Of a stretch of 64,000 nucleotides of DNA, positions 55,386 to 64,000 are shown piece after piece. The DNA lies in contig NZ_BCQA01000001.1 of assembly GCF_001748145.1 (NCBI RefSeq), positions 1-64,000 of the forward strand, in the 5' to 3' direction. Each line of letters begins with the position of its first letter. Positions within the stretch are counted from its first letter, which is position 1. Source of the DNA: Bosea sp. BIWAKO-01 (GTDB lineage Bacteria > Pseudomonadota > Alphaproteobacteria > Rhizobiales > Beijerinckiaceae). The notes beneath the pieces are model-generated. The model searched no databases. It saw only the letters and a list, made by a program, of their open reading frames with translations, and was not told where the DNA came from. A program made the translations under genes and the position numbers.

Positions 55386-56681
55386 TCACCCCTTGAGGAC
55401 GCTACGGATGGTGCCCTCGATGTTCTCGGCCGTGTCCTTTGGCGACTGGCCCGAGGTGAAGGCGAGGTCGAGCTGCTCGCCGAGCTTCGTATTGATGCGG
55501 CTGAAATCCGGCAGCGTCACCGTCGCGGCCAGATGGTCCGGGATCGTCCGCGACTGCTCGACGAAGACCTGCATCGCGTCGGGCCGGAGCGGGTACTCCA
55601 GCTTCGTGTCCATGAGGCTGCGCCGAACCGGCAGGAAGCCGGCGGCGATGCAGAAATCGCGCATATTGGCCTCGTTGGTGGCATAGCGCAGGAAATCGAT
55701 GGCGACATCGCGGTTCTTGCTGTCGCGCGTCACGGCGAGGCAGTTGCCACCGAGATCGGAGGCCATGCTCACGCTGCGCGGCATATAGGTCACCTGCCAC
55801 TCCGCCTGTTTCATCGCTTCCTGCAGGAACGGAATCTGCCAGTCGCCATGCACCAGCATGCCGATCGTGCCGTTGGCGAAGAGGTTCTGCGTCTGCTCGT
55901 TGGTCTTGATCGAGGTCGTGGGCGGCACGAGCTTGTCGGTGAACCAGGATTGCGCCCATGCGATCGCCTCAAGGCCCTCCTTCGACGAGAGCCGCGGCTG
56001 GAGCAGCTGCTCGTCGAGCAGTTGGCCGCCATTCTGGTAGAGGAAAGGCAGAAAGCGATAGGCGGCGGTGTTCTGCCAGGCGCAGGCGAAGCCGAAAGGC
56101 GCTCCGGCCTTGTCCTTCAGCGTCCGGGCGATCCGGATGAACTCCTCCCAGCGCCAGCTGTCCTCGAGCCGCCGCGGCAGCTCGATCCCGGCCCGCCGGA
56201 ACATCTCCATGTTGCAATAGACCGCGAGCGTGTCGGTGTGGTGGGGAATGGCGAAAGCCTTGTCCCGATAGGTGACGGCCTTCCACAACGCGGGGGCGAA
56301 CTGCGCGGCCAGTCCGCCGTCGAGATGCCCGCTCAGATCGACGATGGCGCCCGCCTTCGCATAGCGGCCGACCTGCTGGTACTGGATGCGGACCAGATCG
56401 GGCGCCTGCCGGCCGGCGAGGCGCGTATCGACCTGCTGATAGAGCTGGCCTGACGATCCGCTGAGTTCCAGCCGGATCGAGACATGGGGGTTTTGCGCGG
56501 TGTAGCCGGCGATCAGCCGCCGGAAAGCGTCCTCCTCCGCCCGGTTGCCCCAGACCGCGAAATTGAGGCTCACCGGCGCCTGGGCCCGCACGGCCCTCCC
56601 CGATGCGACCGAGAGGGCGAGCCCGGCGCCCAGAATATGCCGCCGGGAGAAAGCCGTGCCTGTTCCGTTGACGTTCGTCAT
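55386..56681 (-). CDS. Sugar ABC transporter substrate-binding protein (family 1)
   Basis: A 431-residue CUT1 binding protein. The ATG at 56681 starts a Tat-type signal (FSRRHILGAGLALSVASG, then AVRAQA near residue 34). The mature part has VWGNRAEEDAFRRLIAGYTAQNP and FANGTIGMLVHGDWQIPF, usual for oligosaccharide binders. It is the first transporter gene of the operon, after lacI. Confidence 0.9.
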   Translation of the reverse strand: MTNVNGTGTAFSRRHILGAGLALSVASGRAVRAQAPVSLNFAVWGNRAEEDAFRRLIAGYTAQNPHVSIRLELSGSSGQLYQQVDTRLAGRQAPDLVRIQYQQVGRYAKAGAIVDLSGHLDGGLAAQFAPALWKAVTYRDKAFAIPHHTDTLAVYCNMEMFRRAGIELPRRLEDSWRWEEFIRIARTLKDKAGAPFGFACAWQNTAAYRFLPFLYQNGGQLLDEQLLQPRLSSKEGLEAIAWAQSWFTDKLVPPTTSIKTNEQTQNLFANGTIGMLVHGDWQIPFLQEAMKQAEWQVTYMPRSVSMASDLGGNCLAVTRDSKNRDVAIDFLRYATNEANMRDFCIAAGFLPVRRSLMDTKLEYPLRPDAMQVFVEQSRTIPDHLAATVTLPDFSRINTKLGEQLDLAFTSGQSPKDTAENIEGTIRSVLKG

Positions 56682-56748
56682 TCCTGTTCCCTTCCCTGGA
56701 TCATCACCGCTTTTCGCGGTTTGGTTTCGTTGTTGGTGGTCGCGGGCT

Positions 56749-57819
56749 CTATGCTGGCAGGCCACCATCCTTCAGGCCGCCGCAGGATTCCCGGACCACG
56801 AGCTGGACCGGAAGCTGCGTGTACCGAACGGGGCTTTCCCCGCCCTCGAGTTGGTCGATCAGGCTCGTCGCCGCCTGCTGGCCGAGCTCGAGCCGGCGAT
56901 GCTCCACCGTCGTCAGCGCCGGAACGGTGAAAGCCGCAAGCGCGATGCCGTCGAAGCCGACGACGGCCATGTCCTCGGGCACGCGCAGGCCGTGACGGCG
57001 CAAGCCGTGCAGCACACCAATCGCCATCTGGTCGTTGAACACGAAAAGCGCCTCCGGCCGCGGCTGCGGCAAGGCGAGCAGCAGCTCCACCGCCTTCACG
57101 CCGCCTTCCGGAGAGTTTGCGACTTCGATTTCCCACTCCGGACGCACCGGCAAGCCGGCTTCCAGGAGGGCCCGACGATAGCCATGCACACGCTCTCGCT
57201 CGCGCAACGGATGCCGCTGCTGACCCGAGACATGGCCGATCCGCCGATAGCCGCAGGCGAGCAGATGCCGCGTCGCCAGGTATCCCCCGCCCTCGAGATC
57301 GACGCCGACCGAGGTGATCTCCGTGCCGTCGCCTTGGTCCTGCAGCGCGACGCAGGGGACGCCGTGTCGTGCCAGTTCCTTCAGCGCATCCCAGATCGCC
57401 CGCGTCGGAGCCGAGGTGATGACGCCGTCCGAGACGCCCCCGCGCAGCCGCGCGATCGCCTTGAGCTTGGCGGCCTCATCCTCCGCGACGAGCACGTCGA
57501 GCAGATAGCCGCGTTCCTGCGCCACCTGCTGCACGGCGCCGATCACTTCGGCCGAATAGGGGTTACCGATATCGGGCGTGATGAAGGTGAGCGTATTGGT
57601 GCGCCGCTGCCTCAGGTTCCGCGCGACGGAGTTCGGGGTGTAGCCGAGATCGGCAGCCGCCTCGCGCACACGCTGCTGCGTGGCCTCGGACAGACCGACA
57701 CGCCCGCTCGCACCATTCAGCACCAGCGAAACGGTCGCCTGCGAGACGCCCGCACGCTTCGCGACATCCGTGCTGGTCGCGACTCCCAGACGTTTCGATG
57801 AATGCGGCTCGCGCGGCAA
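56749..57819 (-). CDS. LacI-family transcriptional repressor
   Basis: A 356-residue regulator with the LacI HTH TSTDVAKRAGVSQATVSLVL (about residues 15-34) and hinge, and a periplasmic-binding-protein-like effector domain. It starts at TTG 57819 with AAGGAG six bases before; no Met precedes the HTH. A perfect 20-bp palindrome lies directly upstream, so it probably represses itself and the sugar operon that follows 67 bases after its stop. Confidence 0.92.
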   Translation of the reverse strand: MPREPHSSKRLGVATSTDVAKRAGVSQATVSLVLNGASGRVGLSEATQQRVREAAADLGYTPNSVARNLRQRRTNTLTFITPDIGNPYSAEVIGAVQQVAQERGYLLDVLVAEDEAAKLKAIARLRGGVSDGVITSAPTRAIWDALKELARHGVPCVALQDQGDGTEITSVGVDLEGGGYLATRHLLACGYRRIGHVSGQQRHPLRERERVHGYRRALLEAGLPVRPEWEIEVANSPEGGVKAVELLLALPQPRPEALFVFNDQMAIGVLHGLRRHGLRVPEDMAVVGFDGIALAAFTVPALTTVEHRRLELGQQAATSLIDQLEGGESPVRYTQLPVQLVVRESCGGLKDGGLPA

Positions 57820-57832
57820 CGCCCTCTCCTTG

Positions 57833-57852
57833 AATCTAATACGTATTAGATT
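57833..57852. promoter_or_regulatory. Perfect 20-bp palindrome, probable LacI operator
   Basis: AATCTAATACGTATTAGATT is fully self-complementary and lies 14-33 bases upstream of the lacI start codon, just outside its ribosome site. The central CG and twofold symmetry are typical of LacI/GalR operators. Confidence 0.75.
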
Positions 57853-58069
57853 AAGAGCTAGCGGCTCATCGAACGCCTGTCAACGAAGGCTGCAGGACCG
57901 GCCTGGCGGCGCATTCGAAAGGCCGGGCCCTGTCGATCAGGTTGGTCGTGGCGGCCGCGTCACCATAAGCCGGCTGGCAGAAAACCTCAGCCGCCGCGCG
58001 CCAGAACGGGCACGTCACGCTCGAAGGCCAAGCGTTCAGGGCATCCAGGACCGTTCGAAAAGATCGAAC

Positions 58070-58588
58070 CTAATCGTCCATTTTATTCGGCTGTTTCCAG
58101 GACGCGGACCGCACCAGATTAGGGTCGTGACGCCGAGAACTCGCTGCGGTTCCCCCGCCTCTCCGGCCGGCCCACCGCTCGATCGAATGATTGATCGCCA
58201 GCAGCAGCAATGCGAGGCCCGTTGCGGTTACGACGATCTTCCAGTCGCCCAGGCCGGCAGCGCAGCCGAGAGCGGCCGTCACCCAGATGGCCGCAGCGGT
58301 GGTGAGCCCCCTGGGGGTCATTTCCCGATCGCGAAGGACGATCACCCCGGCGCCCAGGAATCCGATTCCGGTCAGAACACCCTGGACGACACGGCTTGCC
58401 GCATCGGCCTGATCGGGCTCCCCGAAGATCCCGGCGGCTGCGGCCGTTCCGAGTCCAACCAGCCCGAACGTACGAATGCCCGCACTGCTCTGCTTGAGCG
58501 TGCGCTCCCAGCCGACGGCAATGCCTGCGGCGGTTCCCGCCAACAACCTGAAGATCAGGTCGACTTCAGCCCACGCGAGCAACTCCAT
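58070..58588 (-). CDS. MgtC/SapB-family membrane protein
   Basis: A 172-residue protein with four or five membrane segments. It has the MgtC core: GIAVGWERTLKQSSAGIRTFGLVGLGTA and GVLTGIGFLGAGVIVLRDREMTPRGLTTAAAIWVTAALG. Family members modulate magnesium stress, acid tolerance or F-ATPase activity. ATG 58588 begins right before the first helix; the frame runs upstream without domain sequence. It lacks the C-terminal ACT domain of full MgtC. Confidence 0.88.
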   Translation of the reverse strand: MELLAWAEVDLIFRLLAGTAAGIAVGWERTLKQSSAGIRTFGLVGLGTAAAAGIFGEPDQADAASRVVQGVLTGIGFLGAGVIVLRDREMTPRGLTTAAAIWVTAALGCAAGLGDWKIVVTATGLALLLLAINHSIERWAGRRGGGTAASSRRHDPNLVRSASWKQPNKMDD

Positions 58589-58967
58589 GGGGCTATTCCC
58601 GGCCGGGGGTATCAAGGTCGAGACGCCGTGCGCGCGCGCCGTCGCGCGTAGCGGTCGCCTCGACGGCATCAGGGCCTGCCGACCCAGCCGCATTGGTCGG
58701 CACCGGCGAAGGCGCGACAGGGCCGCCGGCGCCCCGTCGCGCCGAATAGCGCGCCCGGATCTGAGCTTCCTGGCCGTTTCTCATGGGATCTCCTTCGCTT
58801 GCACCCATCTCCCAACGCCGCCCCGGACAGGCTGTTCCGGTGTCGGCGCGAAGAAGGTCGACGAAGGACGATCCGCCGGGAATGCCCGGCTCCAGCCCAG
58901 GCGCGGCCCCGAGGCGAACATGTTGTTCCGCCATGCGTTATCCGACCGCCTTTGGACCGGAGAGATG

Positions 58968-59279
58968 ATGAGCGACGGAAAGCACGAGCTCCGATTGGCC
59001 TTCCGGCGCATCGAGCGGGAGGTTCCGCAGGGGTTTGCATCCCTGCTGCGTTGGTTGCGGCATCCCGCCTCGCGCTGGGTGCGGCTCCCCGCGGGCCTCA
59101 TCCTCGTAATCGGCGGCATCTTCTCGATTTTGCCCGTGCTTGGGCTCTGGATGCTGCCGCTCGGCCTGCTGCTGATCGCCGCGGACATTGCGCCCTTGCG
59201 CAAACCCATGGCGCGCTTTGTCCACGCCGCCATGAACCTGTTGACCAGGCTGCGTACCCGGTGGCAGCGACGAAACTGA
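58968..59279 (+). CDS. Small membrane protein (PGPGW-like)
   Basis: A 103-residue protein. A basic N-terminal region (ELRLAFRRIEREV) is followed by two adjoining hydrophobic segments (AGLILVIGGIFSILPVLGLW and MLPLGLLLIAADIAPLRKP) and a basic tail ending TRWQRRN. The layout matches small rhizobial membrane proteins of the PGPGW type, function unknown. ATG 58968 is five bases after GGAG; ATG 58965 is adjacent. Confidence 0.72.
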   Translation: MSDGKHELRLAFRRIEREVPQGFASLLRWLRHPASRWVRLPAGLILVIGGIFSILPVLGLWMLPLGLLLIAADIAPLRKPMARFVHAAMNLLTRLRTRWQRRN

Positions 59280-59468
59280 CTGCGCGCCGGCGTTGTGGCG
59301 GCACACGCACCGACAGCTCGAATACGGGCAATCCCGGCGACCGCCACGGTCCGCTTGTCGCATGCGCTGGCTCCGGCTCGTCGCGAACAGGCGGGGCGAG
59401 GCTTTACTTTCCGGCCATGAGCCGGGACGCTGATCGCCCCCGCTCCCGTCGGAAACGCGCTGCCTGCC

Positions 59469-60173
59469 ATGCCCGAGACTGCTTCCGCACGCCGCGCCAT
59501 CGGCCTGATCGTTCCCTCCTCCAACCGGGTCGTCGAGCGCGCGGCGGCCCGTCTGCTGGCTGGAACTCCGGAGATCGATTGCTGCATCGCCCGAGTGCCC
59601 TATGGCGGCATCGTCGCGGCCGGGCCGGCGGCCGGCTACAGGCTCGACCCCTTCGACACCGCTGCGATGCTGCTGGAGGAGGCCGGCGTCGATACGATCT
59701 GCTGGAACGCGACGCGGGGCGCGGCGCTGGGCTTTGCCGCCGATCGCGACCTGTGCCGGCGGATCGAGGACAAGACGGGCATCCCGGCGGTCACCACCGC
59801 TCTCGCGGCCCTTGCACTCCTCAGGGCAGAGCCGGGCCGGCGCGTCGGCTTGATCGCGCAGGGCGACGAAGCGGAATCGCTGCATGTCACCCGGCAGTTT
59901 CGCCGTGGGGGTGTCGACATCCGCGACCATCTCTGGCTCGGCATCACCAATAATCTCGATGCCGCGGATTTTACCGGCGACAGGCTGCTCACCGAGGCAA
60001 GGACCCTGGCCGCGCGATCGCGCCTCGACACTATCCTGGTCTGGAGCACCAATCTTTCCGGCTACGCCGCAGGCCTGGCCGCCGATCCGGCATCGGACCC
60101 TGCCATCCTCGACGCGGCCGAGATCGGCATCAACGCTGCGCTGATAAGCACAAGCGCGCGGCAACAGAGATAA
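59469..60173 (+). CDS. Maleate isomerase/arylmalonate decarboxylase-family protein
   Basis: A 234-residue protein of the Asp/Glu racemase superfamily. It has the start GLIVPSSNRVVERAAARLL, VPYGGIVAAG, and the two places where catalytic Cys residues normally sit. The first reads DTICWNATRGA, the second VWSTNLSGYAAGL, where the usual CTN has become STN. A missing second Cys would rule out classical maleate isomerisation and may point to a decarboxylase-like or altered role. It has its own short gap on both sides. Confidence 0.8.
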   Translation: MPETASARRAIGLIVPSSNRVVERAAARLLAGTPEIDCCIARVPYGGIVAAGPAAGYRLDPFDTAAMLLEEAGVDTICWNATRGAALGFAADRDLCRRIEDKTGIPAVTTALAALALLRAEPGRRVGLIAQGDEAESLHVTRQFRRGGVDIRDHLWLGITNNLDAADFTGDRLLTEARTLAARSRLDTILVWSTNLSGYAAGLAADPASDPAILDAAEIGINAALISTSARQQR

Positions 60174-60272
60174 TTGCCCACTAAATAGCCGGAATGCCAG
60201 TCATTGCATGCAACGCGACGAGGGCGGCTGCCCACGCCGGCATTTTTCAAGAGATTTCAATCGTCTAAGTCT

Positions 60273-60288
60273 TGGCACGCTACGTGCT
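60273..60288 (+). promoter_or_regulatory. Sigma-54-like -24/-12 promoter
   Basis: TGGCACGCTACGTGCT has the invariant GG and GC exactly ten bases apart and matches the TGGCACGNNNNTTGC consensus at all but one fixed position. It lies in the 300-base gap (60174-60473) about 185 bases upstream of a peptide-type binding-protein gene, with an AT-rich tract before it. Confidence 0.5.
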
Positions 60289-60473
60289 TGACTGGCGCCC
60301 ATGTGCGCCTTTGCTGACCCGCATCCAGGACAGAGCACCATCCGAGCCGCGACAGGCGCGGAACGGAGTGTCCTCGCGACCGGCCACAGGGCGCTCTGCC
60401 CCGCCCGCCGGCCTGATCCTGGCGAGCCGGCGCGCCGCGACATCCCGACTGGCAAAACAAGGATCTCTCGCCG

Positions 60474-62063
60474 ATGATCACTCGCCGTACCGCCATCGCA
60501 GCCGGTCTTGCTGCCCCCTTCGTCGCGCAGGGCAAGCTCGGGGCACAGACACCCAGCCGGGCCGAGACATTGCTGCTGGTGCAGGAATATGGGCCCAACA
60601 GCCTGGACATGCAGGGCATCGGCTCGTCGCAGCCGGTCAATGGCGTCGCGCTGAACTGCTATGACCGGCTGCTGCGCTTCAAGCCGGTGCCGATCCCGGG
60701 AGGCGGCGGCAACACGATCGCGATGGGCGAGCTCGAGGGCGAGCTGGCCGAGAGCTGGCAGATCGCCTCGGACGGTATGAGCTGCACCTTCAAGCTGCGC
60801 GACGCCACCTTCCATTCCGGCCGCAAGGTCACGGCCGCCGATGTGAAATGGTCCCTCGACCGCGCCTGCACGATCGGGGGGTTCGCCACCACGCAGATGA
60901 ATGCCGGCTCGCTCGAGAAGCCCGAGCAGTTCGTCGTCGTCGACGACAAGACCTTCCGCGTCGACTTCGTCCGCAAGGACAAGATGACGCTGCCGAACCT
61001 CGCGGTCACCATCCCCTTCGTGTTCGACTCCGAGCTCGCGATCAAGAACGGCGGCGGCGATCCCCATGCCAAGGAGTGGCTCAAGAACAATGTGGCCGGC
61101 TCCGGCGCCTACAAGGTCGAGAGCTGGAAACCCGGCGTCGAAACGATCTATGTCCGGAACGATGCCTGGACCTCGGGCAAGCTGCCGCAGCTTCGCCGCA
61201 TCATTGCGCGCGACATCGCCTCGCCCTCGACCCGCCGGGCCCTGATGGAACGCGGTGATGCCGATGTCTCCTACGGGCTGCCGCCGAAGGACTTCAAGGA
61301 CCTGCTCGACGCTGGCAAGGTCAATGTCGTCGGCGTGCCGATCCCCAACGGTGTCTGGGGCTGCTACCTCAACACGCAGGTCGGGCCGTTCAAGGATGTG
61401 CGCCTGCGCCAGGCCGTGGCCTGGGTGATGCCCTATGAGAAGCTGCTGCAGGCCTCGCTGTTCGGCCGCGGCGTCGACATGTCGGGCGGGCCCGAGACGC
61501 CCAAGGTCGCCTGGCCGCAGCCCTTTCCCTACACATCCAACGTCGCCAGGGCCAAGGCGCTGGTCGATGCCGCCGGCGGCGGCTTCTCGACCACGCTGTA
61601 TTTCGACGCCGGCAATGCGACGGTTGCCGAGCCGATGGCGGTGCTGATCAAGGAAGCGCTCGGCGCGATCGGGATCACCGTCGAGATCAACAAGGTGCCG
61701 GGCGCGAATTTCCGCACCGAGATCGCCAAAAAGACCAATCCGATGGTGCTGAACCGCTTCGCCGGCTGGCTCGACTATCCCGATTACTACCTGTTCTGGA
61801 CGATGCACGGCAATAATTCGATCTTCAACATCGCCGCCTATCAGAATCCGGAACTCGACAAGCTGATCGACGCCGCGCGCTTCGCGCCCGACAAGGCAGC
61901 CTATGAAGCCAATGTCGTCGACTTCATCAAGCTGGTGAACCGCGAGGTGCCGATGGTGCCGATCGCGCAGCCGACCCATGACGTGGCGCTCCAGAAGGCG
62001 ATCGGCGGCTATCAGTTCCAGCCCTGCCGCGAGCCCGATTTTCGCTACCTGACCAAGGGCTGA
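60474..62063 (+). CDS. Peptide-type ABC transporter substrate-binding protein (SBP family 5)
   Basis: A 529-residue DppA/OppA-like periplasmic protein. The N-terminus is a Tat-type signal (ITRRTAIAAGLAAPFVAQG). Family features include the DGMSCTFKLRDATFHSGRKV strand and EWLKNNVAGSGAYKVESW. The two permease genes follow in order, so this is the binding component of a Dpp-type importer for peptides, opines or similar solutes. Confidence 0.92.
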   Translation: MITRRTAIAAGLAAPFVAQGKLGAQTPSRAETLLLVQEYGPNSLDMQGIGSSQPVNGVALNCYDRLLRFKPVPIPGGGGNTIAMGELEGELAESWQIASDGMSCTFKLRDATFHSGRKVTAADVKWSLDRACTIGGFATTQMNAGSLEKPEQFVVVDDKTFRVDFVRKDKMTLPNLAVTIPFVFDSELAIKNGGGDPHAKEWLKNNVAGSGAYKVESWKPGVETIYVRNDAWTSGKLPQLRRIIARDIASPSTRRALMERGDADVSYGLPPKDFKDLLDAGKVNVVGVPIPNGVWGCYLNTQVGPFKDVRLRQAVAWVMPYEKLLQASLFGRGVDMSGGPETPKVAWPQPFPYTSNVARAKALVDAAGGGFSTTLYFDAGNATVAEPMAVLIKEALGAIGITVEINKVPGANFRTEIAKKTNPMVLNRFAGWLDYPDYYLFWTMHGNNSIFNIAAYQNPELDKLIDAARFAPDKAAYEANVVDFIKLVNREVPMVPIAQPTHDVALQKAIGGYQFQPCREPDFRYLTKG

Positions 62064-62138
62064 GCGCTCGGCGCACCGAGCCCCGCGCGCAACGGCGACG
62101 GCGGCGACTTCGCCGGATTTCGGTAAGGAGGCTGCACA

Positions 62139-63152
62139 ATGCTTCGCATGATCGGCGGGCGGCTGATGACGACGATCCCGTCGGTCATCGGCGTGATCAT
62201 CGTCACCTTCCTGCTGACGCGGGTGTTGCCGGGGGACACGGCAGCCTATTTCGCCGGGCCGGCGGCGACGCCCCAGGCGATTGCCGAAATCCGCAGCAAG
62301 CTGGGGCTCGACCAGCCCTTGCCGGTGCAGTTCGTCTCCTATGTCACGGCGCTGGCCAAGGGCGATCTCGGCCAGTCCCTGACCACCGGGCAGCCGGTGA
62401 CGGCCGACCTGGCGGCGCGGCTGCCGGCCTCCGCCGAGTTGACGCTCGCCGGTCTGCTGCTGGCCATGTCGGTTGCCTTGCCGCTCGGCGTACTGGCCGC
62501 GGTGAAGCAAGGCTCATGGATCGACCATCTCTGCCGCGTGGTGGCGACGGCCGGCGTCTCGCTGCCGGTGTTCTTCACCGGGCTCCTGCTGGTCTATGTC
62601 TTCTATTTCCTGCTCGGCTGGTCGCCGGCGCCGCTCGGGCGGCTCGATGTCTTCGCCTCGGAACCGCCGCGCATCACCGGGCTGTTCCTGATCGACAGCC
62701 TGCTTGCCGGGCATTTCGAAACCTTTCGCGCTGCGCTGGCGCAACTGATCCTGCCGGCGGTCACGCTCGGCATCTTCTCGCTGGCGCCGATCACGCGGAT
62801 GACGCGCGCCTCGATGCTGGCGGTGCTCGGAGCCGATTTCGTCCGCACGGCGCGCGCCAGCGGGCTGACCAATGCCAAGGTCATCGGCACCTATGCGTTT
62901 CGCAACGCCATGCTGCCCGTCGTGACCACGCTCGGCATGGTGTTCTCCTTCCTGCTCGGCGCCAATGTCCTGGTCGAGAAGGTCTTCGCCTGGCCAGGCG
63001 TCGGCTCCTACGCGGTCGAGGCGCTGATCGCTTCGGACTACGCGCCGATCCAGGGCTTCGTGCTGACCATGGCGATCCTCTACGTCGTGCTGAACCTGCT
63101 GATCGACCTGCTCTACGGCGTCATCGATCCCCGCGTCAGGCTGGAGGGGTGA
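62139..63152 (+). CDS. Peptide-type ABC transporter permease (DppB)
   Basis: A 337-residue permease with about six membrane segments. It has the DppB start (TTIPSVIGVIIVTFLLTRVL, PGDTAAYFAG), LGLDQPLPVQF and the EAA loop VRTARASGLTNAKVIGTYAFRNA. AAGGAGG lies seven bases before ATG 62139. Confidence 0.93.
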   Translation: MLRMIGGRLMTTIPSVIGVIIVTFLLTRVLPGDTAAYFAGPAATPQAIAEIRSKLGLDQPLPVQFVSYVTALAKGDLGQSLTTGQPVTADLAARLPASAELTLAGLLLAMSVALPLGVLAAVKQGSWIDHLCRVVATAGVSLPVFFTGLLLVYVFYFLLGWSPAPLGRLDVFASEPPRITGLFLIDSLLAGHFETFRAALAQLILPAVTLGIFSLAPITRMTRASMLAVLGADFVRTARASGLTNAKVIGTYAFRNAMLPVVTTLGMVFSFLLGANVLVEKVFAWPGVGSYAVEALIASDYAPIQGFVLTMAILYVVLNLLIDLLYGVIDPRVRLEG

Positions 63153-63157
63153 GGCCC

Positions 63158-64000
63158 ATGAACGACATGAGCAAGCTCGACCCCGCCGCCACGCCGGCCC
63201 TGCGCTTCGAGGCGCCACCGTCGACGAGCCTGTGGGCGCATGCGCGCCACGTGGTTTCGGAAAACCCGATCACCGGCTTCGCCTTCCTGCTGTTCGGGCT
63301 GATCCTGCTCGCGGCGATCTTCGGCCCCTCGCTCGTGCCCTACGACCCGCTGGCGAGCAACACCAATGCGGCACTCCAGGCCCCGAGCGCAGCGCATTGG
63401 TTCGGCACCGACCAGCTCGGCCGGGACATCTTCAGCCGGGTCATCGCGGCGACGCGGCTCGATTTCACCATTGCGGTCGCCTCGGTCGCGCTCGTTTTCC
63501 TGCTCGGCGGGCTCGCCGGAGTCAGCGCCGGCTTCTTCGGCGGCTGGGTCGACAAGCTGGTCGGGCGCGTCGCCGACACGATCATGGCCTTCCCGCTCTT
63601 CGTGCTGGCGATGGGCATCGTCGCGGCGCTCGGCAACAGCGTCACCAATATCGTGATTGCGACGGCCATCATCAATTTCCCGCTCTATGCGCGGGTGGCG
63701 CGAGCCGAGGCGAATGTGCGGCGCGAGGCCGGTTTCGTGCAGGCGGCGCGGCTCTCGGGCAATTCCGACTGGCGACTGCTCCTCACCCAGATCGTGCCCA
63801 ACATCATGCCGATCATGGCTGTGCAAATGTCGCTGACCATGGGCTACGCGATCCTGAACGCGGCCGGCCTCTCCTTCATCGGCCTTGGCGTGCGCCCGCC
63901 GACGCCGGAATGGGGGATCATGGTGGCCGAGGGCGCGAGCTTCATCGTCTCCGGCGAATGGTGGATCGCCTTCTTCCCCGGCCTGGCGCTGATGATCGCA
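63158..64000 (+). CDS. Peptide-type ABC transporter permease (DppC), truncated by the window end
   Basis: At least 281 codons from ATG 63158, open to the last base. It has the DppC landmarks GPSLVPYDPLASN, HWFGTDQLGRDIFSRVI and the EAA loop VQAARLSGNSDWRLLLTQIVPN, followed by GLSFIGLGVRPPTPEWG. The family is about 290-300 residues, so only a few codons are missing. The ATPase genes should follow outside the window. GGAGGGG lies upstream. Confidence 0.92.
   Translation, partial: MNDMSKLDPAATPALRFEAPPSTSLWAHARHVVSENPITGFAFLLFGLILLAAIFGPSLVPYDPLASNTNAALQAPSAAHWFGTDQLGRDIFSRVIAATRLDFTIAVASVALVFLLGGLAGVSAGFFGGWVDKLVGRVADTIMAFPLFVLAMGIVAALGNSVTNIVIATAIINFPLYARVARAEANVRREAGFVQAARLSGNSDWRLLLTQIVPNIMPIMAVQMSLTMGYAILNAAGLSFIGLGVRPPTPEWGIMVAEGASFIVSGEWWIAFFPGLALMIA

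Noticed and set aside
60201..62510. A 769-codon open frame on the minus strand
   Set aside because: It runs antisense through a complete binding-protein gene and into a permease gene. Its composition is that of a GC-skewed shadow frame with no motif.

Overview
The window reads as a chromosome segment of a high-G+C alphaproteobacterium, most likely a member of the Hyphomicrobiales (Rhizobiales) near Bosea. This is inferred from the very high G+C, the many ABC importers and LysR regulators, the gene styles, and the dispersed REP-like palindromes. I saw no rRNA, tRNA, CRISPR, prophage or IS element. The segment is dominated by uptake and catabolic modules, each with its own regulator.

Layout. 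1-8.4 kb: a Tat-exported peptide-binding protein, a Tat-exported beta-carbonic anhydrase, a LysR regulator, and a minus-strand operon of an M20 peptidase plus a polar amino-acid ABC importer. 8.5-12.6 kb: an Ssu-type sulfonate importer with a flavin-dependent monooxygenase (sulfur scavenging). 13-18.2 kb: CYTH protein, aldo/keto reductase, Bcr/CflA efflux pump, orphan LuxR-type response regulator, a tiny lipoprotein and a DUF4344 metallopeptidase. 18.8-22.7 kb: cupin, carboxymuconolactone decarboxylase-like, alcohol dehydrogenase and RibD-C reductase genes with a divergent LysR gene, plus a frameshifted remnant of a second alcohol dehydrogenase.

22.9-33.8 kb is the most distinctive block. A LysR gene diverges from aldehyde dehydrogenase, a DapA-like lyase, 3-hydroxyanthranilate 3,4-dioxygenase, a complete Liv-type ABC importer (binding protein, two permeases, two ATPases), a hydrolase of the arylformamidase type with a RidA-like N-terminal region, and L-aspartate dehydrogenase. 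The set suggests import and breakdown of a kynurenine/anthranilate-type compound, or diversion of it to quinolinate. It lacks a recognisable ACMS decarboxylase, so the route is not the textbook one.

33.9-45.5 kb: methyltransferase, Gly/Tyr-rich exported protein, LysR plus N-carbamoyl-amino-acid hydrolase, XRE regulator, an arsRCBH-type arsenic operon (arsR, arsC, acr3, arsH), an O-antigen-ligase-like protein, a thioredoxin-fold/2OG-Fe(II) oxygenase fusion and a CNNM/CBS protein. 45.7-47.7 kb: a MetRS with archaeal/eukaryotic-looking signatures (HLGN, KFSTS), preceded by what looks like a transcription attenuator. 48.4-57.9 kb: an alpha-galactoside utilisation operon (LacI regulator, ABC sugar importer, GH4 glycosidase, galactose-dehydrogenase-like oxidoreductase, HpcH aldolase). 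58-64 kb: MgtC-like protein, small membrane protein, a maleate-isomerase-family protein, and the start of a Dpp-type importer with a sigma-54-like promoter; its second permease runs off the window.

All functions are read from motifs and context. No database search was run, and start codons were chosen by eye from ribosome-binding sites and domain starts.
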